A DNA stretch of 64,000 nucleotides from Mixophyes australis (taxonomy: Eukaryota > Chordata > Amphibia > Anura > Limnodynastidae): NCBI GenBank assembly GCA_036250195.1, contig JAVHZZ010000003.1:34998335-35062334 (forward strand). Reading direction: 5' to 3'. A program made the translations under genes and the position numbers. This document shows positions 1-11,890 of this stretch, piece by piece (within the stretch, counting starts at the first letter, position 1; every line of letters starts with the position of its first letter). A model generated the notes under the pieces. It searched no databases, was not told where the DNA came from, and was given only the letters and a program-made list of their open reading frames with translations.

Positions 1-245
1 CAACTCATAATACTATAATCATTAATAAAAAATATTTGTAAAGAAAAAAGTTTTCATTTTTTAATAGTATAAATAAATATATAAATCAGGACGTTCTTGC
101 GTGTACTGTACATACAATGCAGTATTATAGTCACAGCTATACACACGTTCTGTGCTTGCTAGTGGCACGCATACGTGTAGTTTTGAAAACAAAGAATATG
201 CCGTGATAGTCATCACTGTCAGTCGGCAGTTACACCTGCCCTGTG

Positions 246-492
246 CATAGGCAAACCGAGGGGGTGTTTCCTAGTGCCTGGAAAACCCCCATCCAAGCCT
301 GAGGCACTGTATAATTGAGGTGGCTGGACTCTGCCCCCGCTTCACATGGCTCTGTTTGAAAAGGGAGAGCTGCGTGCACCTAACAGTAGTCCACGCAGCA
401 TTGCCCGTGTATATTATGGGGATTGGAAGAGTTGGAGAGCAGCCAAGCACTGTCTAAAATTACAGCCACGCCCCCCATGCATGCTGGTCATC
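246..492. repeat. Dispersed DNA-element copy, 3' truncated (5-bp-TSD family)
   Basis: This ~250-bp stretch aligns closely with 20663-20964: both begin CATAGGCAAACC and share the blocks around GCACTGTATAATTGAGGTGG and CCAAGCACT. This copy stops after CTGGTCAT and lacks the right terminus seen in the other copy. No coding capacity is visible. Confidence 0.7.
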
Positions 493-1098
493 TGTCTATC
501 TATCTCAAATTTATTATACCATTTACAGTTTAGACCCAAAAATACAGTTTTCATTAGAGAGGCTTGAACTGTTTTGGTATCTTTTCTGGAACTGGTTCAT
601 TGAATCGGCGCAAAAATTCAAAAACTAGCTGAGATTTTTCGCATTTTTGATAAATTAAAAAAAGTTGAACAGGGTGGATCATGTTGGAGCCTACTGGACC
701 AAGCAAAAGCCGCTTCGTACATGGCCGAGCCGACTCAAACATATTCAAGCTTCAATTGATAAATTAATGTTTTTAATTTGGGAATGGTGAACATTGACCT
801 TAATATCATTTCAAAACCTTATTTAAATATTTAAAACGAAAAATATTTAAATCCGCTAATATTAATGAGAACGGCGAACCTGACACTCAACACAACCACT
901 GGAGGCAAACTGCTAATGATGAACGCTAACTGCAAATGCAAGCTGCAAGTTTCAAATCACAAATCTGAACTAGGGTCAATTGGTGACCGTTTGTGAGGAC
1001 AGAAACAGTGAAATTCGATTATGAACTGTTTTGAAATTTCCAGGTATCTCTAGTCTTGATGCTTCAACTATTTTGGAAGGGTAAATAAGTGTGTTTTA
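493..1098. other. Unassigned AT-rich non-coding stretch
   Basis: I see no gene, repeat structure or recognisable mobile element here. The short frames present lack domains. Confidence 0.5.
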
Positions 1099-1327
1099 TA
1101 GGAGTGCAGGGCCGGACTAGCCATCTGGCACTTCTGGCAAATGCCAGAAGGGCCGATGGCTGGATGGGCCGGCCCGACTCCTCCTGTCTTCCTGGTGGCT
1201 GGTTTCTCCCCGGGAACCAGCCACCTCTGTTGAGAGCTGCTCAGCTCCCTCCCCTGTTACAAGCAATCTGGAAAGTTTTTACTGAATGAAAATTCTCAGT
1301 AGGTGAGGGGGTCGCGGGGGAGCCACG

Positions 1328-1672
1328 ATTTTTTTGGGGGGGGTGTCGGGAGAGGGGCTGAGAGATCCAGGGGGGTAGGGGCTGCTGGGAGAGGGGGTGA
1401 GAGACTCGGGGGGGGGGGGGGGTAGGGGCTGCTGGGAGTGGGGGTGAGAGATCCAGGGGGGGTAGGGGCTGCTGGGAGAGGGGGTGAGAGAGCCAGGGTG
1501 GTAGGGGCTGCTGGGAGAGGGGGTGAGAGAGCCAGGGTGGTACGGGCTGCTGGGAGAGGGGGTGAGAGAGCCAGGGTGGTACGGGTTGCTGGCAGAGGGG
1601 GTGAGAGACCCAGGGTGGTAGGGGCTGCTGGGAGAGGGGATGAGAGAGCCAGGGGAGAAGGTGGTGCAGGGG
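1328..1672. repeat. G-rich minisatellite, ~37-bp unit
   Basis: About nine imperfect units built on GTAGGGGCTGCTGGGAGAGG followed by GGGTGAGAGAGCCAGGG. The long proline/serine-rich frames on the minus strand and arginine/glycine-rich frame on the plus strand across this array are by-products of the repeat. Confidence 0.9.
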
Positions 1673-2261
1673 GTTAAGTGAGAGGGACAAAAGAGAAGAT
1701 GGCGCAGGGGCATAGGTAAAAGAAAGTGTAAAGGGAGAGACATCTTAAGAATGTGAATGTCAGGGATGCAGCTATCAAGCCTTCATGCTCCATTCACTTA
1801 TATTTTCCATACCCCCACTTCTAAATTTCCGCTTCGACCACTGCCCTCTGTTCCTGCTCCCGACTGCCTGTGTGAGTTGACAGCTGCGGATCCCTCCTCG
1901 CCCAGCGTGCCAAGTAGGAGAAGATAACTCAGAATACCATAATCAGGTAAGTTCATATATTTTCTCGTGTGCAATGTGTTTTTAACCATCCTTTCATGAA
2001 CTGGGGGCACTACTGTGTATCCAATGACATTTAAAACACTATGTATTGTTCATTATTGCGCTGTAATATTTCTTGCATATCTATCTGTACAGAGATTTTT
2101 AATTAGGAGGAAAAAACATTGCTTGTCATAAATTTTATCTGTGATTGTGTCAATATATCTATTTTTGTTTGCATTGTAAATGGTGTATTAAGCTGCTCCT
2201 GGGATTCACACTCTCAGTATCTGAAATGCTGTACCAATTTTTATTTGAGAATGAGATTTTG

Positions 2262-2450
2262 TCTGGGCACTACTAATGATTTGGGGGCACTATTATGGCA
2301 TAATGTTATTTGGGGACACTATTGTGGCATAATATGGCCTTGGGGCACTACGATGTGGCATAATATGAACTGGGCGCACTACGGTGTGGCATAATATGAA
2401 CTGGGCACACTACGGTGTGGCATAATATGAACTTCTGCCAAAGGCAAGTC
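2262..2450. repeat. Short tandem repeat, ~30-bp unit
   Basis: About six degenerate units of GGGCACTA..TGTGGCATAATATGAACT occur inside the hAT derivative. Confidence 0.75.
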
Positions 2451-3084
2451 TTTCATTGTTGAATATGATGGGAGCCCAAAGAAGTTGCTGTATCGTGGCC
2501 CAAAATTCCTCTTGTCGGCCCTGCCTGTGAGTTAAGGGGGTAGACGTCTCCAGGTAAATAATCTAAATATTTCCTATCTGTTTTCCATCAAACTGATGGA
2601 TCACAACCAATTATCTCTCACCCACCTCCAATATCGCCCTTAATTTATATACTGTGTTATTTAAAATGAATAGAAAAGATGCATATCCAGTTACTAGAAA
2701 AAGTTAGTAAAAAAAATATTTTATTTTCTCTGACATTTTGCTGTAGATGGAAATACTTTTAATGCGGCCGTGTGGGTTCAAATGATCATTCAATAGTTAT
2801 GTTTTTTTTAGATATATGTTAGAGTTTTATTTCATGTGGAATGATTCATGAAAATTCTGCCATTACTATTTAATTGAGGGAAAAGGGTACCTGTTACCTA
2901 TATGTGTGTAAGTATTCTGTTGTTGCTATTTTGTGGGAGATTTGAAAAAAGCAAAAGATTGGTTTCCTACAGTGGCGCCTGTATAATTGGTGGTATTGCT
3001 GTAGTATGGGGTGGCGTGGTGGCGGCAATGCTGTAGTGTGTTTGGGGCTTAGTATTGTTAATAAGTAGGAGAGGGTATTGCTGT

Positions 3085-4285
3085 AATGTGGGGGTGATGC
3101 TGGTTGCTGTAATGTGTGGGTGATGCTGGTTGCTGTAATGTGGGGGGTGATGCCAGTTGCTGTAATGTGGGGGGTGATGCCGGTTGCTGTAATGTGGGGG
3201 GTGATGCTGGTTGCTGTAATGTGGGGGGTGATGCCGGTTGCTGTAATGTGGGGGGTGATGCCGGTTGCTGTAATGTGGGGGTGATGCCGGTTGCTGTAAT
3301 GTGGGGGTGATGCCGGTTGCTGTAATGTGGGAGGTGATGCCGGTTACTGTAATGTGGGGGTGATGCCGGTTGCTGTAATGTGGGAGGTGATGCCGGTTGC
3401 TGTAATGTGGGGGGTGATGCCGGTTGCTGTAATGTGGGGGGTGATGCTGGTTGCTGTAATGTGGGGGGTGATGCCGGTTGCTGTAATGTGGGGGGTGATG
3501 CTGCTTGTTTTAATGTGGGGGTGATGGCGGTTGCTGTAATGTGGGGGGTGATGCTGGTTGCTGTAATGTGGGGGGTGATGCTGGTTGCTGTAATGTGGGG
3601 GGTGATGCTGGTTGCTGTAATGTGGGGTGTGATGCTGGTTGCTGTAATGTGGGGGGTGATGCTGGTTGCTGTAATGTGGGGGGTGATGCTGGTTGCTGTA
3701 ATGTGGGGGGTGATGCTGGTTGCTGTAATGTGGGGGTAATGCTGGTTGCTGTAATGTGGGGGGTGATGCCGGTTGCTGTAATGTGGGGGGTGATGCTGGA
3801 TGCTGTAATGTGGGGGGTGATGCTGGATGCTGTAATGTGGGGGGTGATGCTGGTTGCTGTAATGTGGGGGGTGATGCTGGTTGCTGTAATGTGGGGGTAA
3901 TGCTGGTTGCTGTAATGTGGGGGGTGATGCCGGTTGCTGTAATGTGGGGGGTGATGCTGGAGGCTGTAATGTGGGGGGTGATGCTGGTTGCTGTAATGTG
4001 GGGAGTGATGCTGGTTGCTGTAATGTGGGGGGTGATGCCGGTTGCTGTAATGTGGGAGGTGATGCCGGTTGCTGTAATGTGGGAGGTGATGCCGGTTGCT
4101 GTAATGTGGGGGGTGATGCCGGTTGCTGTAATGTGGGTGGTGATGCTGGTTGCTGTAATGTGGGAGGTGATGCCGGTTGCTGTAATGTGGGGGGTGATGC
4201 CGGTTGCTGTAATGTGGGGGTGATGCCGGTTGCTGTAATGTGGGGGGTGATGCCGGTTGCTGTAATGTGGGGGGTGATTGATGTA
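3085..4285. repeat. 26-27-bp minisatellite, about 44 units
   Basis: Units read GGTGATGCYGGTTGCTGTAA then TGTGGGG, alternating between 26 and 27 bp as one G is lost or gained. All long plus-strand frames here (repeating GGDAGCCNV or GVMLVAVMW) are artefacts of a 27-bp unit being a multiple of three. Two common variants (GCCGG and GCTGG) are interleaved. Confidence 0.95.
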
Positions 4286-4800
4286 GTATGAGTGTGTGTG
4301 GTGGGTTATTTATTGCTGTAATTTGGGCACTAATAATGTATTGTCATGGTATTTATTGATGTAATTGGGGTGCTAACAATGTAATGTTGAGGGTCATTAG
4401 GAGAAATAATTCCCCCCCCCACACACACACTCATGTTGTACAGCACCAGCAACTCGCACTGCGCCAGCATCAGTGTGCAACAATATAGTGCATGGAGCCC
4501 ACAACATGTGGGCCTGTGTGCTTTAAATGTCAGGGCTGATTTTTAGTCCCAGTCCGGCCCTGTAGGAGTGTGTTTCTGAATTTCGTTAGGAGCAGATGGA
4601 GGGCTTTGAATTAAATCATTTTTGGGATCACTGATCCTTGTGATGAAATGAGTGACTTGTGTACATGTTTATTCCTGCAATTTGTTATTACCTCTCTAAG
4701 TGATTTACTTATAAATTGATGAGACTTCACAGTTGAGCAAGCCTTGAACAACAGCAATATCAAGTAAAAATCTTCATCTGCTACATCCAGAACCTGCTTT

Positions 4801-4875
4801 CATCATCATCATCATCATCATCATTTATTTATATAGCGCCACCAAATTCCGTATCGCTTTACATTTACAATTGCT
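4801..4875 (-). repeat. V-SINE 3'-end fragment
   Basis: A (CAT)n run followed by TTTATTTATATAGCGCCACC and a TTCCGTATCGCTTTACA remnant matches the 3' tails of the other V-SINE copies read on the minus strand. Only the tail is present. Confidence 0.7.
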
Positions 4876-5149
4876 TTCACCATCGTATCGCCCTGGATTA
4901 AGCAAATTGCTGATTTTATGTCTCACTACATCCTTTCGATTATTTCACTTGCTCCCTTTCCACTTATGCACAACCCCTATAGAAATCCACTTTGCTTAAC
5001 AAACTTTCTTTCTATACTTCTATGACATTATCCTTATAATTCAAGTCTCCCCCTCCGCATAACCCCACTTTATCTACATTGCTTCTTCACTGCTATACTC
5101 CCTACCAAATAACATTTCTTTCCTAAAATTATAAAAACACAGAAATCCC

Positions 5150-5529
5150 AAAAAATAACCCAATTTTGGTGCTCAAATCAATCAGTTTAATACTAACAGC
5201 AGCTGTTGATGGAGACTGCGGGCTCCTCTAAGAATAAAAAAAAAAACAATACCAAACAAACAACGATGTTGGAATCACTGATAAATCAATCAGTGGAGGA
5301 AAATAAAAATAAAAAATCTTCGAAAATGCAAATAAACCACCACCCCCCTCCATACACAAAACTAAAAACACATTGCACATCTGAGAATTTGTATGACATT
5401 AACATTTAATATGCAAAAAAAAATGAAAAATTCAATATTGTGGACCACATTACATATAATATCGTTCTTTATCATAAATCAATAATCAAATGATTAAATC
5501 ACTTATGAAATAAAAAAGAAAATCATAAA
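5150..5529 (+). repeat. Unclassified repeat copy A, left part (interrupted by hAT1)
   Basis: From TTTTGGTGCTCAAATCAATC onward this matches 11290-11600 (shared GGATCACTGATAA..TCAATCAGT, then A-rich sequence, ATTGTGGACCACA and CATATAA). It continues at 10354 after the hAT1 insertion. No coding frame is recognisable. Confidence 0.75.
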
Positions 5530-5536
5530 TAGAGAT

Positions 5537-5571
5537 GGGCGGGCTCGGTTCCTCGAGAACCGAACCCGCCC
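5537..5571 (+). repeat. Subterminal hairpin of hAT1
   Basis: The 15-bp arms GGGCGGGCTCGGTTC and GAACCGAACCCGCCC pair at 14 of 15 positions around a 5-base loop, 7 bp inside the terminus. hAT2 has an equivalent hairpin with a changed but still paired sequence. Confidence 0.85.
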
Positions 5572-5792
5572 GAACTTCAGGTATCCGAGTACCGAGCCGA
5601 GCTGGCTAGGTACTCTGGCACCAATTCAGAATCCAAATCGAGGCAAAACATCATCGTAACGTCGTCGGATCTCGGAGCTCGGTTCTAGCGATATTTGAAA
5701 TCCATAAATACCCGCATCCACAGCAATCCATCGCCATGTGACAGAGGGAGAGAGAAGGGTTAGGTCATAGGCAGCATTAGAGCACGGACAGA

Positions 5793-5852
5793 GCAATTAT
5801 TCTAGCAATTATTCTAGCAATTGTTCTTGCAATTGTTCTAGCAATTGTTCTA
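5793..5852 (+). repeat. 12-bp tandem repeat in hAT1 leader
   Basis: Five units of GCAATTRTTCTA lie upstream of the transposase start. Confidence 0.85.
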
Positions 5853-6115
5853 GCAGGAAGAGAGGAGGATAGAGGAGGCATTTTTGCAAACATTACCAAC
5901 TGTTTTGGTTGTCATATTCCCTCTTTCAGAAACTATTTTCTGGCTGCAGAAATAGAAATATACCAGCAGTATAAAGTTTGGATTTTGCACTACAAGTTCT
6001 TTGGGGTGTCCCATATTCCCCAGTGTGAAACAACAATTTTTCTGGTGTTGAAAGTATTATCTAGCAGCACTATTTATTTAATATTTTGCACTACAAGTGC
6101 TTTGGGCTCATTAAA

Positions 6116-9100
6116 ATGGATTCAAAGCAGTCCACATATGAGCAGGATCAGCAAGCAGGTGATAGCACCAGTCCTGATGGTATTCTTCCCTGTACGTCAT
6201 CTGGTAAAACCTATGTAAAAGTACATAGTCTTTTTAAATCAGGGAAAAAAAACCACACCATTTTTTTTACCGTGTTGAAGCAAAAAAAAACTGTAACTGA
6301 GGAGAAGTTAAGTGCCGATAAAAAAAAAAATTGGCAACATGCCATTCTACACACGCAGTGGCAAAAAAAGAATGAGGCCTTCGCCTTTCTCTATTACTGC
6401 GAGATCTAAAAATGTTAATGAGCCTTCTTCTTGTAAGGTCACTCGTGACCAAGCAAGACCAAGTAATTTGGAGTCCAAAAGTGGTGCACATCTATTGTTA
6501 CGTGTGAAAGCCGAGCTGCAAGAAAACAGTAAGGCATTAGAGGAAAATGTATGCTCAGAATCATAAATGACACCAATCCCTGTGGAGAGTCCATCCACCA
6601 GTGGTATGTGCAATTGTGAGCATTATATTAGTGTACCCATAAAGAAGGGCCCTTTCAGAATTTCTGCTGATGTGTGCCTGTACAGACCGAGTGTACCCAG
6701 TGATACACCAATTGAGGATGTCACTTTGGAAGAAGAGGATGAGGGGGGAGATTTCTGTAGCCGACGAAGGCACTAATGAGGATGTTGATGAGGATAAGGT
6801 TGTTTGTGTAAGTCCTGCACCAGTGGCAGCAGTTCTGGCACGTGACAAGAAAAAGGCCATTGTCATGCCTGGGCATAAAACAAAAAAATCCACTTCTTAT
6901 GTGTGGAATTATTTCTACCCAAGTCCTGACAACAGTTGTATAGCCATTTGTAGTGTATGTCAAGCCACAGTCAGTTGAGGGAGGGACCTTAACCATCTTG
7001 GAACCTCATCCATGTTATGCCATTTGACGAGAGTTCATGGAAAGATGTTGGGAAAAGCTGAAAGTCCTTCCAAAAAAATTACAAGCACTCCATCATCAGC
7101 TAGGACCCTTCTGTCACCTACATCCAGATGGCTGCAATCTACACCCACAACACCATCCTCATCAATATCCTCAGTAGTGCTCGGAGTTAGCCCTGCATCC
7201 CACTTAGTAAGGCTGGAGGACTCCTGCACTATAATTGATTCCTCTGCAGAAATCGTTAGTCCCACTGCTGCTGCTGTTGCTGCTGCTGGGGGTGAATCTT
7301 AATGCCAGAAGAAGGCTAAGAAAAAGAGCGGTCCTACATTACAACAATTAACTGTGAAACAATCATTTGCTAGGGGAAGCAAATATAACAGAGTCACCCG
7401 GTCGCCAAGTGGAAGTGGCCAAACCAAAGGCTATATGACTGTGACAGCCCACTGGGTTGGTCATTCGCCTTCACCAGCAGGAACAGCAGCAGCATGTACA
7501 CCACTACGTAACATTTGTCACAGGCAGGCCACTCTTTGTATCACCGGCTTCACTAACAGGCATACAGCAGATAATTTGTTAGGCAAACTAAGAGATGTGA
7601 TTGATACATGGCTTATACCACTTGGACTCTCCCCAGGATATTTCATTTCCGATAATGCCAACAATATTGTGAGAGCATTACAGCTGGGTGAATTCCACCA
7701 CATTCCCTGTTTTGCTCACACCATAAACTTGCTGGTGCAGAGCTTCCTAAGAAATAACCATGAGGTGCAGGAGATGCTTTCGGTGGCCCGTAAAATTTCG
7801 GGGCATTTCAGGCATTCTGCCACAACATGTAGGAGATTGCAGAAGCTCCAAGAACAGTTTAACTTGCCCTGCCACCAACTTAAGCAAGAGGTGTTAACTA
7901 GGTGAAATTCTGCCCTGTATATGCTTCAGAAGATGGAGGAACAGCACAAAGCCAACCAAGCCATAACATTGGGAAAGGAGGGGGATGTATTTCACTCTTG
8001 CACAGTGGGGGATCCTTTCTGTGCTGTGCAAGGTCCTGAAACTATTTGAAGTTGTGACGTGTGAAGTGAGTGCAGACTCTGCTAGCTTGAGCCAAGTAAT
8101 TCCCTTAATTCGACTATTGGAAAAGCAGCTTGAGAAACTGAAGGAGGAAATGTAAGAAAGCAATTCCGCAAAGTATGTTGGCCTTGTAGATCAAGTACTT
8201 AGTTCGCTTCGCAATGATCCTTGAGTAATTAAAATCTTGAACTCGGATCACTACATTTTTGCCACTGTGCTTGATCCAAGGTTTTAGACCTACATTGATT
8301 CTTTGCTTCAAAATGAGCAAGATGTGAACCCTTGCAAGGAGCTATTGATCAGCAAGTTGTCCGCTGAACTGGGCCTTGGATTGTCCTTCAGTTTCTCAAG
8401 CAGCGGCTGCTCGGAAAAAATGAAACTTTCAAAAGCAAAACAGGGATGACGTAGGGGGCAGACCACTACAGTTTAACATCTGGGGGTAAATGTATGAACG
8501 TGCGGGTTCTTCAACACCTGCGTGTTCAGCGTGTTCGGAGATTAAATTTCAAGCGGCGCTGCATTGTAAAGGGAAACTTCCCTTTACAATGCAGCGCCGC
8601 TTGAAATTTAATCGCTGAACACGCTGAACACGCAGGTGTTGAAGAACCCGCACGTTCATACATTTACCCCCTGGGCTGGTTTGAAAGATTTTTCAAAAAA
8701 ATGTGTGACCTTGCCCATAACTCCATCCAATCCGAGCATTAACATGCAAAGGATGGTGGAGGATTATTTTCAAGAGTTAATTAATATGGAAATGTCAGAC
8801 AGTCACTTTCCTTACTGGGAAGAAAAACAGGCCATTTGGAAACCCATGTACAAACTTGCTTTTCAATACCTAAGCTGCCCACCCTCCAGTGTGTACTCTG
8901 AAAGAGTATTTAGACGGGAACCTAGTCCGTGATCAACGTAGAAGGTTACTTCCAAAAAATGTGGAGAAGAAGATGTTCATAAAAATGAACTACATCTTCC
9001 ACGAGGAAGGCCTTTACCATCAAAGACATCCAAGCACTGACTGTTCTTTAATGGCAGATTCAAGCGTATATGAATTGATAGTCTGTGATGATCATGTACA

Positions 9101-9167
9101 CACTGATGAGGGTGAGGATGATGCTGAAGATGATGACGACAACATCTTTTTAAAACTTTCTATATAA
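6116..9167 (+). pseudogene. hAT1 transposase pseudogene (BED finger + hATC)
   Basis: The coding relic begins at an ATG (MDSKQ) and ends after an acidic tail. Recognisable blocks are a BED-type zinc finger (CSVC near 6955, then a histidine pair near 7025-7040), the RNase H-like core with ISDNANN near 7650, the GHFRHSA..LPCHQLKQE block near 7800-7890, and the C-terminal dimerisation region (YLSCPPSSVYSERVF near 8870). Compared with hAT2, about 85 residues are missing near 7400, including the first catalytic Asp (TTDMW). Other damage: frameshifts near 6400 and 6770, TGA at 6976, TAA near 7300, TGA replacing Trp at 7903, heavy decay at 7900-8460, a MITE insertion, and an internal frameshift in the hATC region. 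It cannot encode a working enzyme. Confidence 0.85.
8484..8671. mobile_element. Near-perfect palindromic MITE nested in hAT1
   Basis: The two ~94-bp arms are almost perfect inverted repeats meeting near 8577. The ends are GGGTAAATGTATGAACG and its complement. Flanking TGG (8481-8483, 8672-8674) may be a 3-bp target duplication, but G/C runs at the ends make the boundary ambiguous. Alignment to hAT2 near 15878 shows the transposase sequence resuming directly after it. Confidence 0.85.
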
Positions 9168-9169
9168 GT

Positions 9170-10015
9170 GTAGGGTGTAATCTACCCCCAAATTGGAAAG
9201 GGACTTGGGGCATTTCTATATCACGTACAGTCGTGAAAGGCTGCTGTTTTGTCAATTTCACGATAAGGGTAGGATGTCATACACAGACAGACACCAAACT
9301 GCCTTTGTCCATTTCTATTTATATTGTACAGTCTATACCGGCTGAATTTATTTATATTTTACTACAAGTGAAGAGGGGGTCTGATACAGACAGAAATCAA
9401 ACTGCCTTTGTCCATTTCTATTTATATTGTACAGTCTATACCGGCTGAATTTTTTTCGATTTTACTACAAGTGGAGGGAGAGGGGGGATTAACACAGACT
9501 GACACCAAATTGCCTTTGTCCATTTTTTATTTAACGTACAGTTTATGCAAGCTGATTTTTTTCTATTAAACTACAAGTGGAGGGGGGGGAAGTCTGATGC
9601 AGACAGATACCAAACTGCCATTGTCCATTTCTATTTATATTGTACAGTCTATACCTGCTGACTTTTTTCTATTTAACTACAATTGAAGGGTGTAATATAC
9701 AGACAGATACCAAACTGTCTTTGTCCTTTTCTATTTTATTGTTCAGTTTATGCAGGCCGCTTTTTTCTATTTTACTACAAGTGGGGGGGGGGGGGGCTGA
9801 TGCAGACAGAAACCAAACTGCCTTTGTCCATTTCTATTTATATTCTACAGTCTATACTGGCTGAATTTTTTCTATTTAACTACAAGTGGAGGTGGGGGGG
9901 GGGGGTGGGGCTAACACAGACTGACACCAAACTGCCTTCGTCCATTTCTATTTAACGTACAGTCAATGCAGGCTGATTTTTTTCTATTTAACTACAAGTG
10001 TAGGGTGTAATATAC
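9170..10015 (+). repeat. ~110-bp tandem repeat in hAT1 3' region
   Basis: Roughly eight units each contain CAGACAGACACCAAACTGCC, TTTGTCCATTTCTATTTA, TACAGTCTATACCGGCTG and ACTACAAGTGGAGGG. They lie just after the transposase stop. Short frames here are repeat by-products. Confidence 0.9.
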
Positions 10016-10353
10016 ACCCAAAGACGATGGCTATATTGCCAATAGTCAAAGATGGAGAGGAAGACAACCAGGCGTGTCTGTATAATTTGCAGGCAAGTGT
10101 TAGAATTAAGGACGGCCTACCAGGGATTAAACTGTATTTTTCTTAATTTGCACTACTAGAGCCAAACAGAAAAGATGATTTGGGTATTTCTATTGACTAA
10201 CTTATCCAAGAAACAGGTGGAGCACTGAGTTAGGTTATTTTAAATTGCAAAACAAAACCAAAACCAAAACACGCAAGGGCGGTTTTGCCAAAACAAAAAC
10301 ATGAAGGTAATCCAGATCCAAAACCAAAACACGGGGGTCAGTGACCATCTCTA

Positions 10354-10720
10354 ATCATAACCATAGCAATTAAAATATATATATAAATTAATATACTGCA
10401 GAAGCACCATAATTCTTAGGTGGGACCCAAATTATTAGGAACCTCAACTATGCAACTCATTGGTCTTTGCTCATAGGTTTGTTTGTCATGAGACATAAGA
10501 TCTTAAACACACAGTCCCCGAATAATCAATATTAATAACATAGTTTATACAATAGGAATCTAATCCACTTCATAACATCAAATACTATAGGGCCTCACCA
10601 GCCATTCGGCACTCACACTTTAGAATGAAACCTATGTGTGATAAAAGTTTAAAACTCTTTAATTGGCATTGAGCATTTGGAAATTAAAAATCCTTGTGCG
10701 TTTCTTTGTAACCCATTGCT
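10354..10720 (+). repeat. Unclassified repeat copy A, right part
   Basis: This continues copy A after hAT1: ACCATAGCAATTAAAA, GCAGAAGCACCAT, TTTGTTTGTCATGAGACATA, CCAATAGG-like and GGAAATTAAAAATCCT blocks all recur in copy B at 11590-11845 and 17156-17255. Confidence 0.75.
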
Positions 10721-11280
10721 GCTAAGGCATGTTGTCAGTAAATATGATGTGGTGGGGATTGTAGTACTCCAACGTCCTCTGAGACAGTGTCAGGCATGAC
10801 ATGCTTAGATGCCCCAGCACAGTACCACGAGTCCCTGTAAACAATTTTAAACCGTTGGCAGCTGTGGAATATTAAACAGGGACCTCCGCGCTAATGAACC
10901 ACGCACAAGTAGATGTGGAGTAAACTTTTCGCTCAGAGGCACTCACTAGCTTTTTCTTATTACTCAATCTTCACACTGTCTTATTAAAGTCTTTTATCCT
11001 TTTTGTACCTGTTGCACATTCTTAATTTTAAATAACTGTTGTGTCTGTAAGTTGTTTTTATAAACACAGATAAAAGAGTGTTGCCCTGAATAAGACCATA
11101 AATTCCATTTTTATGGTCGCTCTGGTGCTGTCTTTGTGAGCTAAGTAAATGTCTTTAGGCCCAAATAATACTGCAGATGCCGGCTCCCTGCACATGAATA
11201 GATAAAACATCTATGTGCTTTATAGGTTTCTGTTTGTTATTCTTTATTGCTATGCACCACACACAATAGATTATACTATG
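10721..11280. other. Unassigned spacer between copies A and B
   Basis: No gene or recognisable element was seen. The sequence separates the two paralogous repeat copies. Confidence 0.45.
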
Positions 11281-11852
11281 CTACAATCCAAAAATAAACT
11301 GGTTTTAGTGCTCAAATTAACAAGTCTAATATTTGCAGGACTGTTGGCTCCTTCAATAATACAAAACAAACAAGGATGTTTGGGATCACTGATAATTCAA
11401 TCAGTAGCAGAAAATAATAATTAAAATATTCAAGGATTTAAAAAAAAAAAAACCCCCACAAAACTAAAAACATATCGCGCATCTGAGAGTTGGTATGACA
11501 AAAAAAAAATCTAAACATACAATATTGTGGACCACACTACATATAACACCACTAATTATCATAAAAAAAAAAAAGAAAATCAGAACCATGGCAAATAAAA
11601 ATACTTCTACAACATGAACATACCGTAGAAGCACCATCATTTTTGTGCACTAGTGCACAAGTCCTAATTATGCAACTTGATGGTCTTTGATCATAAGTTT
11701 GTTTGTCATGAAACATAAGATCTCAAACACACACAGTTCCAGAATAATCAATCTTAATAGTGTAGTTTATCCAATAGGAATCTAATCCTCTTCTAACATG
11801 AAATCCTCTTACAGAGCCATTCAGCTCTTACCCTTTAGACTCTTGTTTCAGG
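11281..11852 (+). repeat. Unclassified repeat copy B, left part (interrupted by hAT2)
   Basis: Aligns with 5150-5529 joined to 10354-10610. It contains the empty-site version of the hAT1 target and is itself interrupted later by hAT2 at the duplication GTTTCAGG. Confidence 0.75.
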
Positions 11853-11863
11853 TAGAGGTGAGC

Positions 11864-11890
11864 GGGCTCGGATTGCGGTAATCCGAGCCC
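11864..11890 (+). repeat. Subterminal hairpin of hAT2
   Basis: Perfect 11-bp arms GGGCTCGGATT and AATCCGAGCCC surround a GCGGT loop, at the position equivalent to the hAT1 hairpin. A second inverted repeat follows at about 11893-11936 (CCCGAACAGTGC pairing with GCACTGTTCGGG). Confidence 0.85.

Larger units (their letters stand above)
1107..4562. mobile_element. Non-autonomous hAT element, 3.46 kb, loaded with minisatellites
   Basis: The termini are inverted (CAGGGCCGGACTAG at the left, AGTCCGGCCCTG at the right). They are flanked by an exact 8-bp duplication TAGGAGTG (1099-1106 and 4563-4570), the hAT signature. No transposase frame exists inside; the interior is mainly three tandem arrays plus AT-rich filler. 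A second copy of the same left end starts at 63838. It presumably moved with a transposase supplied in trans (inference). Confidence 0.85.
5530..10353 (+). mobile_element. hAT1: decayed autonomous hAT transposon, 4.8 kb
   Basis: The ends are TAGAGATGG and CCATCTCTA, flanked by near-identical 8-bp duplications (ATCATAAA at 5522-5529, ATCATAAC at 10354-10361). The paralogous copy B has an uninterrupted site at about 11580-11595 (AAAATCAGAACCATGG), confirming the boundaries. Inside lie a 5' subterminal hairpin, a 12-bp repeat, a broken transposase gene, a nested palindromic MITE and a ~110-bp tandem array. The 3' subterminal region is rich in CCAAAAC motifs, as in hAT2. Confidence 0.9.

Noticed and set aside
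1241..1743. Two overlapping minus-strand frames with SHPLSQQPLPP repeats
   Set aside because: They translate the G-rich minisatellite at 1328-1672; no collagen-like or other real gene.
3116..4291. Several overlapping plus-strand frames repeating GGDAGCCNV or GVMLVAVMW
   Set aside because: They are translations of a 26-27-bp minisatellite in three frames; there is no start context, domain or codon bias.
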